64,000 nucleotides of DNA from assembly GCF_900129795.1 (NCBI RefSeq), contig NZ_FQWW01000001.1:248001-312000 (forward strand), given 5' to 3'. A model generated the notes under the pieces. The model was not told where the DNA came from. It saw only the letters and a program-made list of their open reading frames with translations, and did no database searches. This stretch comes from Flavobacterium sp. CF108 (lineage in GTDB: Bacteria; Bacteroidota; Bacteroidia; Flavobacteriales; Flavobacteriaceae). Numbering within the stretch: the stretch's first letter is position 1; every line of letters starts with the position of its first letter. The translations under genes were made by a program, and so were the position numbers. This document shows, one piece after another, positions 7,672 through 15,654 of this stretch.

Positions 7672-7763
7672 TTTTTGAAACTAAGCTTCAAATGTAAACA
7701 AATAGCCCTTAATTTTGTTCGCCATTCGAATGAGATTAATAAAACAATTTAAATAATTTTAAA

Positions 7764-8516
7764 ATGAAAATAGGAATTATAGGAGCTGGCGCAATCGGCT
7801 CTGTACTATCAAAAAAACTAAGTGCAAATGGTCATCAGGTAATCGTTGCCAATTCTAAGGGACCTGAAACAGTTCCGGCAGAAGCTTTGGCTTTTGGGGC
7901 AACGGCTGGAACAACTAAAGATGCAATAACTGATAAAGATGTTCTGATTATCTCTATACCTTTTATTCAGATAAACAATATTGCTGCTATCATAAAGGAA
8001 AATATTGATAAAAGAACTATCATCATTGATACAGGTAATTATTACCCTGTTCGTGATGGCAGTATTGAAGAAATTCTTGAAGGAAAGCCAGAAAGTATTT
8101 GGGTATCTGAAAAACTTGGGAGAGATGTCGTTAAGGCATGGAATTCTGTTGTTGCACCTGTTTTAAAAAACAATGGTTATCCTGCTGGAATGCAAAATCG
8201 ATTGGCAGTTCCTTTTACAGCGGAAGATGACAATAGTACAGCCGTTGCAAAACAGTTGATTGAAGAGACTGGATTTGATCCATTTTATGTGGGCGATTTA
8301 CAAGAGCCCTATCGATTTCAACCCGGTCAGCCTTCATATTCTACCTCATTAAATTTAGCAGATATTAAGAAAGCTATAGAACAAGCTCACACATCTTCGA
8401 ATGCTGCATTACACAGAGAAGAATTTATAGTAACTATGATGAAACTAGGCTGGCCTGATGACGCTAAAACTATGGTTGAAATCTCGCGATTTCTTAATAA
8501 TAAGCAGGTAAATTAA
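7764..8516 (+). CDS. NAD(P)-binding oxidoreductase, F420-dependent-NADP-reductase-like
   Basis: Cytoplasmic protein of 250 residues with an N-terminal Rossmann fold. GIIGAGAIGSVL (residues 3-14) is the dinucleotide-binding GxGxxG loop, and VANSKGPE sits where NADP-binding members carry N/S-R/K for the 2' phosphate. This matches the predicted dinucleotide-binding enzyme group (COG2085) often paired with HxlR regulators. The helical C-terminal half (LNLADIKKAIEQ) is divergent. True F420 use is unlikely in Bacteroidota, so the substrate is unknown; reduction of reactive electrophiles is a guess. The divergent HxlR gene and shared operator suggest stress-inducible control. Confidence 0.8.
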   Translation: MKIGIIGAGAIGSVLSKKLSANGHQVIVANSKGPETVPAEALAFGATAGTTKDAITDKDVLIISIPFIQINNIAAIIKENIDKRTIIIDTGNYYPVRDGSIEEILEGKPESIWVSEKLGRDVVKAWNSVVAPVLKNNGYPAGMQNRLAVPFTAEDDNSTAVAKQLIEETGFDPFYVGDLQEPYRFQPGQPSYSTSLNLADIKKAIEQAHTSSNAALHREEFIVTMMKLGWPDDAKTMVEISRFLNNKQVN

Positions 8517-8533
8517 TAATTAAAATTACATTT

Positions 8534-8580
8534 ATTGAGCAAAGATAAAAATGTCTTTTTGTCTTTGCTCAATTTATTAT
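8534..8580 (+). terminator. Terminator after the 7764 oxidoreductase
   Basis: ATTGAGCAAAGA (8534-8545) pairs with TCTTTGCTCAAT (8562-8573), followed by a T-rich stretch. Confidence 0.8.
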
Positions 8581-8644
8581 ACAACATTAAAATATAAGTG
8601 TACTGACAAAGATTATCTGTCAATTATTATTTCAAATGTACTTT

Positions 8645-9349
8645 CTAAGAAACTGTAATGATTTTTGAAAGCGTATAACCATCGCTGATATTTCCCGTTA
8701 CAGTGTCCGCCATATTTCGGCTTAAACTGTCAGAAAACAATGAATCCTGTGTATTCGATCTGTCTGGTGCACCGTTATATCCGTTTGAAGCATAAACTGT
8801 TGAATAAGCATTAACCGGAAAAGCAATTTGTGTAACCAAAAGCGAATTTCCGCCCGTAGTTAAAACCTCAACATGTATGTGCGGCGCCCTGCCGGGATAC
8901 CAGCCTGGAAAAATACTCACAAAAGAGACTTCTCCTTTGCTATCGGTAGTTTGTCTTCCGCGAAGAAAATTTTGGCTGGTATAATTCGTCGTCTGTAATT
9001 GATTACCTCCATATTGCGAATAATTTCCATCTTTATCACATTGCCAAATATCTACCAAAACACCTGCAAGCGGCAAGCATCCATTGCTTTGATCCTGAAC
9101 GGTTATTTTCATTAATAAAGGCACTCCGGTTCTATCTCCTATTATATTAGATTGTGCTAATTGTGCCGGAGTTTTAATTGGAAAAGGCCCAACCATTTCA
9201 ACAGGCGAAACCTGACAGCTTTGTCCATCAACAGGGGGTACTTCTGCTTCTTCTTTTTCATCTTTTGAGCAGGAAGAAATAACAGATGGAATCACTGCCA
9301 TTGCACCTAAACCTAAGAATCCGTTTTTTAAGAATTTTCTTTTGTCCAT
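8645..9349 (-). CDS. Intradiol ring-cleavage dioxygenase-like protein, exported
   Basis: The 234-residue protein has an N-terminal export signal (MDKRKFLKNGFLGLGAMAV...) ending in SSCSK, so it is probably a lipoprotein anchored at Cys27. The rest is an intradiol dioxygenase beta-sandwich. DIWQCDKDGNYSQY gives the first Fe(III) Tyr ligand (Y110), and GWYPGRAPHIH gives Y151, H157 and H159. All four non-haem iron ligands of the protocatechuate/catechol dioxygenase family are present. Exported members occur in several phyla with unknown natural substrate. The gene lies downstream of a Crp/Fnr gene, with a palindromic operator between them at 9433-9448. Confidence 0.87.
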   Translation of the reverse strand: MDKRKFLKNGFLGLGAMAVIPSVISSCSKDEKEEAEVPPVDGQSCQVSPVEMVGPFPIKTPAQLAQSNIIGDRTGVPLLMKITVQDQSNGCLPLAGVLVDIWQCDKDGNYSQYGGNQLQTTNYTSQNFLRGRQTTDSKGEVSFVSIFPGWYPGRAPHIHVEVLTTGGNSLLVTQIAFPVNAYSTVYASNGYNGAPDRSNTQDSLFSDSLSRNMADTVTGNISDGYTLSKIITVS

Positions 9350-9400
9350 GATTTTTTATTTATATCAATGGCAAGTCATTAAAACTTAAAACTGCCATTA

Positions 9401-9448
9401 TGCAAATATGCAGCCTCTTTTGCTTTAAAAACATTGAACAAGTTCAAT
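9401..9448 (-). promoter_or_regulatory. Crp/Fnr-type operator and -7 element for the dioxygenase gene
   Basis: The palindrome ATTGAAC-AA-GTTCAAT (9433-9448) is followed on the minus strand, after exactly 26 bases, by TTTG within CATATTTGCA (9411-9401 region). The same palindrome type, spacing and CATnTTTGCA box occur at 63665-63712 behind the paralogous regulator. Confidence 0.7.
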
Positions 9449-9460
9449 AAATGCAATCGT

Positions 9461-10042
9461 TTATTTACTATTGAAAAGTTTTTTTCTGATTTTACTTAAA
9501 AACTCATGACTTATGCCTAAATAAGCTGCAATTTGTAAATTGGTAAGACGCTGAGAAAGCTGTGGATATTTTTCGATAAAATCCAGATAAAGCTGATCGG
9601 CAGTTTTACTGAGATTATCCATCATGCGCTGCTGCAAAGCAATGTGCGTTTTCTGGGTCATAATTCTGAATAACTTTTCGATCTGCGGAATATTATCGTA
9701 TGCATATTCTTTGTCATTTTTAGATATGAGCAAAATTTCACTATCTTCTAATGCCTGAATATGCAATTTAGAGAAAGTTGTATTTGTAAAACTGTCCAAA
9801 TCGGTCAGCCACCAATTTTCTATGGCAAAATAGAGAATTTGCTCCACTCCATTCGGATGGATATGATACACTCTAAAAAGTCCTTTTATTACAAATCCCT
9901 CAAAATCACAGATTTCACCTTCTTTTAATAAGAAACTTTTTTTTCTGACTGATTTATTTTGGAACAAGTCGCAAAAAGCTGTCATTTCAGATTCTGAAAT
10001 TGAAATGTTTTTGGAGATATATTCTTTTAGATTATCTTTCAT
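9461..10042 (-). CDS. Crp/Fnr-family transcriptional regulator (paralogue 1)
   Basis: 193 residues counted from the ATG at 10042. An upstream in-frame ATG at 10072 would add ten residues absent from the paralogue at 63068. An N-terminal cyclic-nucleotide-binding-like beta roll (FLLKEGEICDFEGFVIKGLFR) is followed by a dimerisation helix (KTHIALQQRMMDNLSKTA) and a C-terminal HTH (LQIAAYLGISHEFLSKI). No Fe-S cysteine cluster is seen. About two thirds of residues match the second copy by eye. It is probably a ligand-responsive activator of the next gene, the intradiol dioxygenase. Confidence 0.88.
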   Translation of the reverse strand: MKDNLKEYISKNISISESEMTAFCDLFQNKSVRKKSFLLKEGEICDFEGFVIKGLFRVYHIHPNGVEQILYFAIENWWLTDLDSFTNTTFSKLHIQALEDSEILLISKNDKEYAYDNIPQIEKLFRIMTQKTHIALQQRMMDNLSKTADQLYLDFIEKYPQLSQRLTNLQIAAYLGISHEFLSKIRKKLFNSK

Positions 10043-10072
10043 GATATCAAATAGTGGCATTTTAATGAACAA

Positions 10073-10653
10073 CCAAATTAGAACTAAAAATCAGGATTAA
10101 CATTAATTTCTCATTAGAAAACTTTAGAACAGTAGAAATCTAGAGGATGATTCGAAGTCCCGTTAAGGATATAGTTTTCTCTCTTTTGGTTTATCGTAAT
10201 TTTTTGATACTAAATATAGTAATTCCAAAATAATTTTAGCTTACTTCTCATCTACTTGAATACCGTTCTTGGAAAGAATAATAATGGCTTTATTTGCTAT
10301 GTAAAAAAGCAAAACATTTTTGTGGTATTCTATCAGTAGGTATAAAAGTAAAGTTTACTTTAGAGTTGCAGATGACCATCTTGTATCAAAATCAACTGAA
10401 CACTTGAATTAGCTTTAAAATGAATAACAAATTTTGGAATATTATCCTTCATTGAATAATTCTAAGTAAAAAACTACTACTAATAATAATAACTAAAATA
10501 TAACTGCTGGATTTATTGGGTTTAGCAGTTTTCATATAAAGTCAAATTTTAAAAATGGACGTAAAAATGTATCATGTCTTCCCACTTTTGTATAAGCAGG
10601 AACAGAAACTCCTACCCTAACTTTGCCTCATTATTAATCATATAAAAAATAAA
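10073..10653. other. Intergenic stretch of 580 bp, no intact gene
   Basis: No credible gene. One short open stretch near 10320-10410 on the plus strand (ending ADDHLVSKSTEHLN) reads like a protein C-terminus, with a shifted frame upstream, and may be a decayed gene. TAACTTTG at 10618-10625 is a possible -7 box for the SDR gene, but no -33 box is at the right spacing. Confidence 0.4.
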
Positions 10654-11442
10654 ATGAGCAAAACAATTTTAATCACAGGTGCATCATCAGGTTTTGGATT
10701 GATGTTAGCAAACGATCTTCACAAGAAAGGTTTTAATATAATTGGAACCAGTCGCGAACCAGAAAAATATAAAGTACCTTTTAAATTGCTGCAACTGGAT
10801 ATAGATGACGATAATTCAATTCTTGCCTTTAAAGAAAAACTGTCTTCTGAAATAAAACAGCTAGATGTACTGGTAAACAATGCAGGTTTTATGATCACTG
10901 GTATTGCAGAGGAAACTCCTATAGATGTAGCCAGAAAACAATTTGAGACCAACTTCTGGGGAACTGTTAAGGTTACCAATGCATTACTGCCGCACTTTAG
11001 AAAACAAAAATTTGGACAAATTATAACTGTAAGTTCTATTGTTGGTTTGATTGGACCACCAAATTTATCTTACTATTCTGCTTCAAAACATGCAATAGAA
11101 GGATATTTCAAATCACTTCGCTTCGAACTCAATCCCTTTAATATTAAAGTTAGTGTTGTTGAACCTGTTTGGTTTAAAACCAATCTTGGGCACAATGCCA
11201 TTTCTTCAACAGGAAATATTCCAGATTACAATATTTACAGAAAAAAAGTCAATGCTGCTACTCAAAAAGGTTTAGATGAAGCAGAATCACCAGATGCAGT
11301 GGCAAAAATTATTACCAAACTAATTGGAACAAAAGAACCAAAATTTAGCAATCCGGTTGGAAAAATGTCTGGTATGATTGTATTCCTGCAGCATTTTGCC
11401 CCAAAAATGTTTGAAAGTTCAATATTAAAAAGCATCAAATAA
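10654..11442 (+). CDS. Short-chain dehydrogenase/reductase (classical SDR)
   Basis: A 262-residue NAD(P)-dependent oxidoreductase. The cofactor loop TGASSGFG is at residues 8-15, followed by LDIDD near 47-51, NNAG at ~77-80, a catalytic Ser in TVSSI (~127) and YSASK (Tyr ~142, Lys ~146). The Thr-Ser-Arg end of strand beta2 (GTSREP) suggests NADP preference. It has no membrane segment. The substrate is unknown. It lies just upstream of a small SDR fragment and an ABM-domain monooxygenase, and near an AraC gene, a common flavobacterial arrangement for redox or quinone stress genes. Confidence 0.9.
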   Translation: MSKTILITGASSGFGLMLANDLHKKGFNIIGTSREPEKYKVPFKLLQLDIDDDNSILAFKEKLSSEIKQLDVLVNNAGFMITGIAEETPIDVARKQFETNFWGTVKVTNALLPHFRKQKFGQIITVSSIVGLIGPPNLSYYSASKHAIEGYFKSLRFELNPFNIKVSVVEPVWFKTNLGHNAISSTGNIPDYNIYRKKVNAATQKGLDEAESPDAVAKIITKLIGTKEPKFSNPVGKMSGMIVFLQHFAPKMFESSILKSIK

Positions 11443-11501
11443 TAGAAATAATCTGAAACGAAAATCTTAGATCGAAATAAATTAAACAAATAAATATTAC
11501 A

Positions 11502-11576
11502 ATTAAAACAGTACTAATAATTGACCGTGGTTTAGGAATTGGTTTGGAAACCGCAAAATTGTTAAGTAAAAAAGAA
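11502..11576 (+). pseudogene. N-terminal fragment of another SDR gene
   Basis: In-frame reading gives TVLIIDRGLGIGLETAKLL, clearly the beta1-turn-alphaA region of an SDR (family pattern LITGAN-RGIGLETA) with the TGA/N residues of the cofactor loop lost. No ATG and no downstream SDR body remain; the frame runs into the next gene. It is a deletion scar that joined an SDR start to the ABM gene. Confidence 0.65.
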
Positions 11577-11580
11577 AGAA

Positions 11581-11874
11581 ATGAAGAAAAAAATTATAAC
11601 AAATGCCGCACTTAAAATTAATCCAGAATTCATCGAGGAAGTACTTCCGATTGCAATTGAAACAAAAGCTCATATTTTACTTGAAGAAGGATGTGAAAAT
11701 TTTGTGCTGATGCGAAAAACTGAAGAGCCCAATACCATAGTAATTTTTGCCATTTATACTTCAAAAGAAACATATGACTGGCATCTGGAACAGGATTATG
11801 TGAAACGCTTCCTTGCTTTTTTAAATGGGAAACTGGATGCACCACCAGAAGTGACCTATCTTGAAGAGATGTAA
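11581..11874 (+). CDS. Antibiotic biosynthesis monooxygenase (ABM) domain protein
   Basis: The 97-residue single-domain ferredoxin-like fold belongs to the YgiN/ABM type. Family members act as small cofactor-free monooxygenases on quinols or as accessory proteins. The pattern is visible in INPEFIEEVLPIAIETKAHI (helix 1), GCENFVLMRKTEEPNTIVIF (strands 2-3) and the helix YDWHLEQDYVKRFLAFL with a conserved His. It is probably a dimer. It lies 57 bp before the AraC gene. The start is the first ATG and is preceded by an SDR fragment. Confidence 0.8.
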   Translation: MKKKIITNAALKINPEFIEEVLPIAIETKAHILLEEGCENFVLMRKTEEPNTIVIFAIYTSKETYDWHLEQDYVKRFLAFLNGKLDAPPEVTYLEEM

Positions 11875-11931
11875 ATTGTTTAGATCATAAACTTTTTAAA
11901 TGTAAATTTATAATGCCTAAAATTGTTAAGC

Positions 11932-12828
11932 ATGAAAAATTATAAAACGATAAGCGAACTTTATACCTCAAACGGGTTTCCGCCTCCAGAAAATCCTCTG
12001 CTGGGGCTGGTAACTTTTGAAGAGTTGCAAGGATGCACATTTGCTGAAACAGAATTCACAATGGATTTTTATAAAATAGCTTTAAAAAAAGTAAAATCAG
12101 GTACTATTTTATACGGAAAGACAAAGTATGATCATGACAATGGCTCGATGGCTTTTGTAAAACCTGGTCAGAAAATTACAATGAGTGACATTGAACTTAC
12201 CGAAAAAGGTTTTATGATTTATATCGATGAAGATTTTTTAGTTAATACAAACCTTTATTCTGAAATTAAAAAATATGGCTTTTTTGATTATGAAGTTAAT
12301 GAAGCTTTGCATTTATCACCAAAAGAAGAAGAAACTATCTGGGATTTATTCTATAAAATAAAATTGGAATATTACAACAATCAGGACGACTTCAGTAAAG
12401 ATATTATGCTCACTCATATCGATTCAATTCTAAAATATTCGCAGCGCTACTACAAGCGCCAGTTTTTAAACAGAGCCTCGCTGTCAGGAACAATTATTAC
12501 CAGGTTTACTGAAATTCTTAAATTATATTTCGAAAGTGGAAAACTTCAAAAAGAAGGATTACCGACCGTAAAATTTATGGCATCAAAATTATCTTTATCT
12601 GCAAGATATTTAAGTGATTTATTAAAACAAGAAACTGGCAAAACAGCTTTAGAGCATATTCATATTTCTTTGGTTACTGAAGCCAAAAACATTTTAGTAA
12701 CTACTGATAATACTGTAGCGGAAACTGCTTATAAATTAGGATTTGAAAACCCGCCTTATTTTTCAAGATTGTTTAAAAAAGAAGTCGGATTGACTCCAAC
12801 AGAATATCGTGAACAATTTTTGAACTAG
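11932..12828 (+). CDS. AraC-family transcriptional regulator
   Basis: 298 residues from the ATG at 11932; a TTG three codons upstream is less likely. The N-terminal ~190 residues form the sensing domain, beginning NYKTISELYTSNGFPPPENP, a start I associate with flavobacterial AraC regulators. The C-terminal double HTH (~195-295) has VKFMASKLSLSARYLSDLLK and TVAETAYKLGFENPPYFSRL, ending KKEVGLTPTEYR. It probably controls the adjacent SDR/ABM genes. The ligand is unknown. Confidence 0.9.
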   Translation: MKNYKTISELYTSNGFPPPENPLLGLVTFEELQGCTFAETEFTMDFYKIALKKVKSGTILYGKTKYDHDNGSMAFVKPGQKITMSDIELTEKGFMIYIDEDFLVNTNLYSEIKKYGFFDYEVNEALHLSPKEEETIWDLFYKIKLEYYNNQDDFSKDIMLTHIDSILKYSQRYYKRQFLNRASLSGTIITRFTEILKLYFESGKLQKEGLPTVKFMASKLSLSARYLSDLLKQETGKTALEHIHISLVTEAKNILVTTDNTVAETAYKLGFENPPYFSRLFKKEVGLTPTEYREQFLN

Positions 12829-12894
12829 CTCAATGACTAAAGCCTGTTTGTTTCAAATTAAATCAAAGTGTTCTGGCGCTAAAAGCTCCAATGA

Positions 12895-12938
12895 AAGAAA
12901 CCTCCAAAATCAAATTACTGGAGGTTTCATTTTTTTTA
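12895..12938 (+). terminator. Terminator after the AraC gene
   Basis: GAAACCTCCA (12898-12907) pairs with TGGAGGTTTC (12920-12929), followed by eight T. Confidence 0.85.
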
Positions 12939-12972
12939 AAATTGGCTTTCTCTCAAATCATTATTCAACAGA

Positions 12973-14019
12973 TTATTTTAAATTAGCTGTAAAGAAATTC
13001 TCTAACTTATCGAAAGGAATTATATTAACTTTATCATACAAATCAACGTGAACGGCATCTGGTATAATTATTAATTCTTTTGGTTCATTTGCCACTTTAT
13101 AAATGTCTTCACTAAAATATCTTGAGTGCGCCTTTTCTCCTGCGATTAAAAGCATCGGTCTTGGCGAAATTTCTTTTACATAAGTTAAAATTGGCATATT
13201 CATAAACGATAGTGGATTAGTGATCAGCCACGCTCCATTTGAGTTCACAGAATTGGCCTGAAAACCACGTGGAGTTCTGTAATAGTCAAAATATTCTTTT
13301 ACAAATTGTGGTTCGTCGCCTTTCAATGTTTCCGGTAAATTTCTTGGGCCGTCTGCCGGTTTTCCGTTTTCGGCATCTTTCCAACGTTGCTGACCCAAAG
13401 CTTCCAACGTTTTGGTACGTTGTTCTGGCGTAACAGCATCATTGTAACCTTTCGACATTACTCTGGTCATATCATACAAACTTGTTGCAGCAACGGCTTT
13501 TACTCTTTTATCAACCGCTGTGGCATTCAAGGCAAAACCTCCGAAACCGCAGATCCCAATGATTCCAATTTTATTTCTGTCTACATTTTTTTGTGATCCT
13601 AAAAAATCAACCGCGGCACTGAAATCTTCAGTATTGATTTCCGGAGAAGCTAAATTTCTTGGTTCGCCTCCACTCTCTCCTGTATAAGATGGGTCGAATG
13701 CTACAACAGCAAAACCACGCTCAGCCATAATGTTTGCGTATAATCCTGATGATTGTTGTTTCACAGCACCAAATGGTCCGCTGATGGCTAATGCGGCAAA
13801 TTTTTTGGTTCCTGCATTTTTCGGAAGATATAAATCTCCACTTAAAGTAATGCCATAACGGTTTTTGAAGCTTACTTTTTGACGGGTTACTTTCTCACTT
13901 AATGGAAAGGTATAGTGCTCTTTTGATGTATTCATTTTTTCTGAATTTAATTTTACTTTTTGTGCAAATAATTGTCCTGTTATCATAAACAGTGTTACAA
14001 TGGCTAATGCTTTTTTCAT
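12973..14019 (-). CDS. Exported alpha/beta hydrolase with a Cys nucleophile (dienelactone-hydrolase-like)
   Basis: 348 residues with a cleavable signal peptide (MKKALAIVTLFMITGQLFAQ), so it is periplasmic or secreted. The fold begins with GITLSGDLYLPKNAG. The nucleophile elbow is GICGFGG, giving Cys157 in place of the usual Ser, as in dienelactone hydrolases (GYCxGG). The charge-relay Asp/Glu lies in the AGEKAHSRYF region and the catalytic His in IPDAVHVDLYD. Hydrolysis of an ester or lactone is expected; the substrate is unknown. The gene is 9 bp downstream of a sugar O-acetyltransferase gene on the same strand and probably co-transcribed with it. Confidence 0.83.
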   Translation of the reverse strand: MKKALAIVTLFMITGQLFAQKVKLNSEKMNTSKEHYTFPLSEKVTRQKVSFKNRYGITLSGDLYLPKNAGTKKFAALAISGPFGAVKQQSSGLYANIMAERGFAVVAFDPSYTGESGGEPRNLASPEINTEDFSAAVDFLGSQKNVDRNKIGIIGICGFGGFALNATAVDKRVKAVAATSLYDMTRVMSKGYNDAVTPEQRTKTLEALGQQRWKDAENGKPADGPRNLPETLKGDEPQFVKEYFDYYRTPRGFQANSVNSNGAWLITNPLSFMNMPILTYVKEISPRPMLLIAGEKAHSRYFSEDIYKVANEPKELIIIPDAVHVDLYDKVNIIPFDKLENFFTANLK

Positions 14020-14028
14020 TTTATTAAT

Positions 14029-14589
14029 TTAAATTGTTCTTAAAAATTTTGCAGGAATTCCCCCTACGATAGTATTATCAGGAACATCTTTAGAAACTAT
14101 CGCTCCCGCTGCAATAACTGAATTTTCGCCAATCGTTACGCCTGGCAAAATGGTTGCATTGGCACCAATCCAGACATTTTTTTTAATGTGAATTGGTTTT
14201 GGAATTAAAGAATGTCGCTCTTCGATTGAGGTTGGATGTCCTTCAGTAAGCAAACTTACTTTAGGAGCTATTAATACGTTGTCTTCAATTGTAATTCCAC
14301 CTAAATCAAGAAAAATGCAATCAAAGTTGATAAATACATTTTTACCTATTTTAGTATGTTTTCCGTAATTGATATGTAATGGTGTAAATACAGTTACACT
14401 TTGGTCAATTTCAGTATCAGTAATTTGGCTTAAAAATTTTCTGATTTCAACAGAGTTCGATGAATTGTTCATTTCAACCAATATTTTTTTTGTAGCAAAG
14501 GAAGCTTCACGCATTTTATACGCATCATTGTCGGTAGATGAAATGATTTCTCCGTTTTTTAGTCGTTCGAATATCGTTTTTGTTTGCAT
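14029..14589 (-). CDS. Sugar O-acetyltransferase (maltose/galactoside acetyltransferase type)
   Basis: The 186-residue left-handed beta-helix enzyme transfers acetyl from acetyl-CoA to sugars. The N-terminal Mac domain (ERLKNGEIISSTDNDAYKMR) is followed by hexapeptide repeats. The active-site His of the family is in LLTEGHPTSIEERH, and VWIGANATILPGVTIGENSV is the CoA-binding repeat block. It is probably a trimer. It forms an operon with the downstream hydrolase at 12973-14019 and has the same strand as the SnoaL-like gene behind it, with a hairpin (14626-14653) between. Confidence 0.9.
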   Translation of the reverse strand: MQTKTIFERLKNGEIISSTDNDAYKMREASFATKKILVEMNNSSNSVEIRKFLSQITDTEIDQSVTVFTPLHINYGKHTKIGKNVFINFDCIFLDLGGITIEDNVLIAPKVSLLTEGHPTSIEERHSLIPKPIHIKKNVWIGANATILPGVTIGENSVIAAGAIVSKDVPDNTIVGGIPAKFLRTI

Positions 14590-14625
14590 TGTCTATTAAT
14601 ATTAACAATGCAAAATTAAACACAA

Positions 14626-14653
14626 AGCCTCGCAGTGACTTTACTGCGAGGCT
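14626..14653 (-). terminator. GC-rich hairpin between SnoaL-like and acetyltransferase genes
   Basis: AGCCTCGCAGT (14626-14636) pairs with ACTGCGAGGCT (14643-14653). On the minus strand it is followed by TTGTGTTT, a modest T tract. It is probably the terminator of the SnoaL-like gene. Confidence 0.65.
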
Positions 14654-14682
14654 CAAAGAATCTTTCTGAGAAGCTCAATAAA

Positions 14683-15120
14683 TTAAGAGATAGGTCTTTC
14701 TTCGATAATCATAAAATGAGCCACACGGTTTTTGATGAACCATTTTCCATTTTGAGCCACATAGCTGTCATCGTATTTTACACTGTAATCAGTCAAAATA
14801 TCTTTTCCTTCAACTTCTCTGATCATTTTGATTTGAGTAAAAGAAATTCCGGCAGCACTTTCACCGTCGATTTTTACCGTATGTTGACCGTTTAATGTAA
14901 AATAGGTTTTTACTAGAGAAGCGTGATAGTTGAAATCTTTTTCCATATTTTCCCTTCCGGAAACATCTGCGACCAAAGCGCCGCCCATATAAACTTTATA
15001 AGTAACATCTGGTGTAAATAGATCCATCACTTCAGCAATTTTTTTATCATCACTTAAATAAGCATAATGGTCAATCAAGTTTCTCAAATCTTCTTTTGTT
15101 TTTAAAATCTCTAGCGTCAT
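14683..15120 (-). CDS. SnoaL-like / NTF2-fold protein
   Basis: 145-residue cone-shaped alpha+beta barrel protein (SnoaL_4-like). The helix LIDHYAYLSDDKKIAEVMDLF and the strand TPDVTYKVYMGG fit the family, as do the paired late strands GKDILTDYSVKYDDSYV and GKWFIKNRVAHFMII. Family members bind or convert small hydrophobic ligands; catalytic residues are not certain here. It is divergent from the HxlR gene at 15247 across 126 bp with a putative operator, so it is likely an HxlR-controlled gene. Confidence 0.8.
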   Translation of the reverse strand: MTLEILKTKEDLRNLIDHYAYLSDDKKIAEVMDLFTPDVTYKVYMGGALVADVSGRENMEKDFNYHASLVKTYFTLNGQHTVKIDGESAAGISFTQIKMIREVEGKDILTDYSVKYDDSYVAQNGKWFIKNRVAHFMIIEERPIS

Positions 15121-15184
15121 AATTTTGTTGTTTAATTAAAATTGAAAATTTATTTTCTGTAATTATTACAAGTCAAAATTATAT

Positions 15185-15233
15185 TATATTTGCTTACAAT
15201 TTATTAGTCATTACCTAAAGGTTAGCAGGTAAC
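15185..15233 (+). promoter_or_regulatory. -7 box and putative HxlR operator
   Basis: TATATTTG (15185-15192) fits the TAnnTTTG box. TTACCTAAAGGTTAGCAGG (from 15211) holds the palindrome ACCT-AA-AGGT plus a further GGTAAC half site. It lies ~18 bp after the -7 box, as in the other HxlR locus, consistent with autorepression. Confidence 0.5.
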
Positions 15234-15246
15234 AAACAAGATAGTT

Positions 15247-15654
15247 ATGGGTGAAACACAAGAAAATCAAACAGATAACAAAGCATTTACAGAAGAATGT
15301 CATAAAGTTTTAATGGCAGTTTCAGATGCATTATACGTCATTGGGGGTAAATGGAAACTGATGATTATCATTGCCATGGCAAGAGGAAATAAACGGTTTA
15401 CCGAAATTCAAAGGCAAGTTACAGGAATCTCTGCTCGCGTGCTTTCAAGCGAATTAAAAGAACTGGAAATGAATGGTTTTATCATCAAAAAAGTAGAAAA
15501 TGGCTATCCGGTAAGCATAGAATATGAACTTCTGCCTTATAGCCATACGTTAGAAGAAGTTGTGGGAGCAATGACAAAATGGGGAATGCAGCATCGTGAA
15601 AAAATTAAAAGCGAACAGTCTTCCGGAAAACTAAAAAATGATAAAGTTAAATAA
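15247..15654 (+). CDS. HxlR-family transcriptional regulator
   Basis: 135-residue winged-helix protein, complete, unlike the copy at 7341. GGKWKLMIIIAMARGNKRF is the family start of the HTH, followed by GISARVLSSELKELEMNGF (recognition helix region), the wing PVSIEYELLPY and the C-terminal dimerisation helix LEEVVGAMTKWGMQHREK. Three acidic and polar residues lead in before ECHKVLMAV; Cys in this position is the redox- or electrophile-sensing residue in some members. Its stop codon abuts the convergent AraC gene. The likely target is the divergent SnoaL-like gene. Confidence 0.92.
   Translation: MGETQENQTDNKAFTEECHKVLMAVSDALYVIGGKWKLMIIIAMARGNKRFTEIQRQVTGISARVLSSELKELEMNGFIIKKVENGYPVSIEYELLPYSHTLEEVVGAMTKWGMQHREKIKSEQSSGKLKNDKVK

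Noticed and set aside
7764..8516. True F420-dependent enzyme
   Set aside because: The fold matches the F420-NADP reductase group, but Bacteroidota are not known to make F420, so only an NAD(P)-binding oxidoreductase is claimed.
12833..13051. 72-codon plus-strand open frame after the AraC gene
   Set aside because: It runs through the terminator hairpin and into the antisense of the hydrolase, with no coding-like composition.
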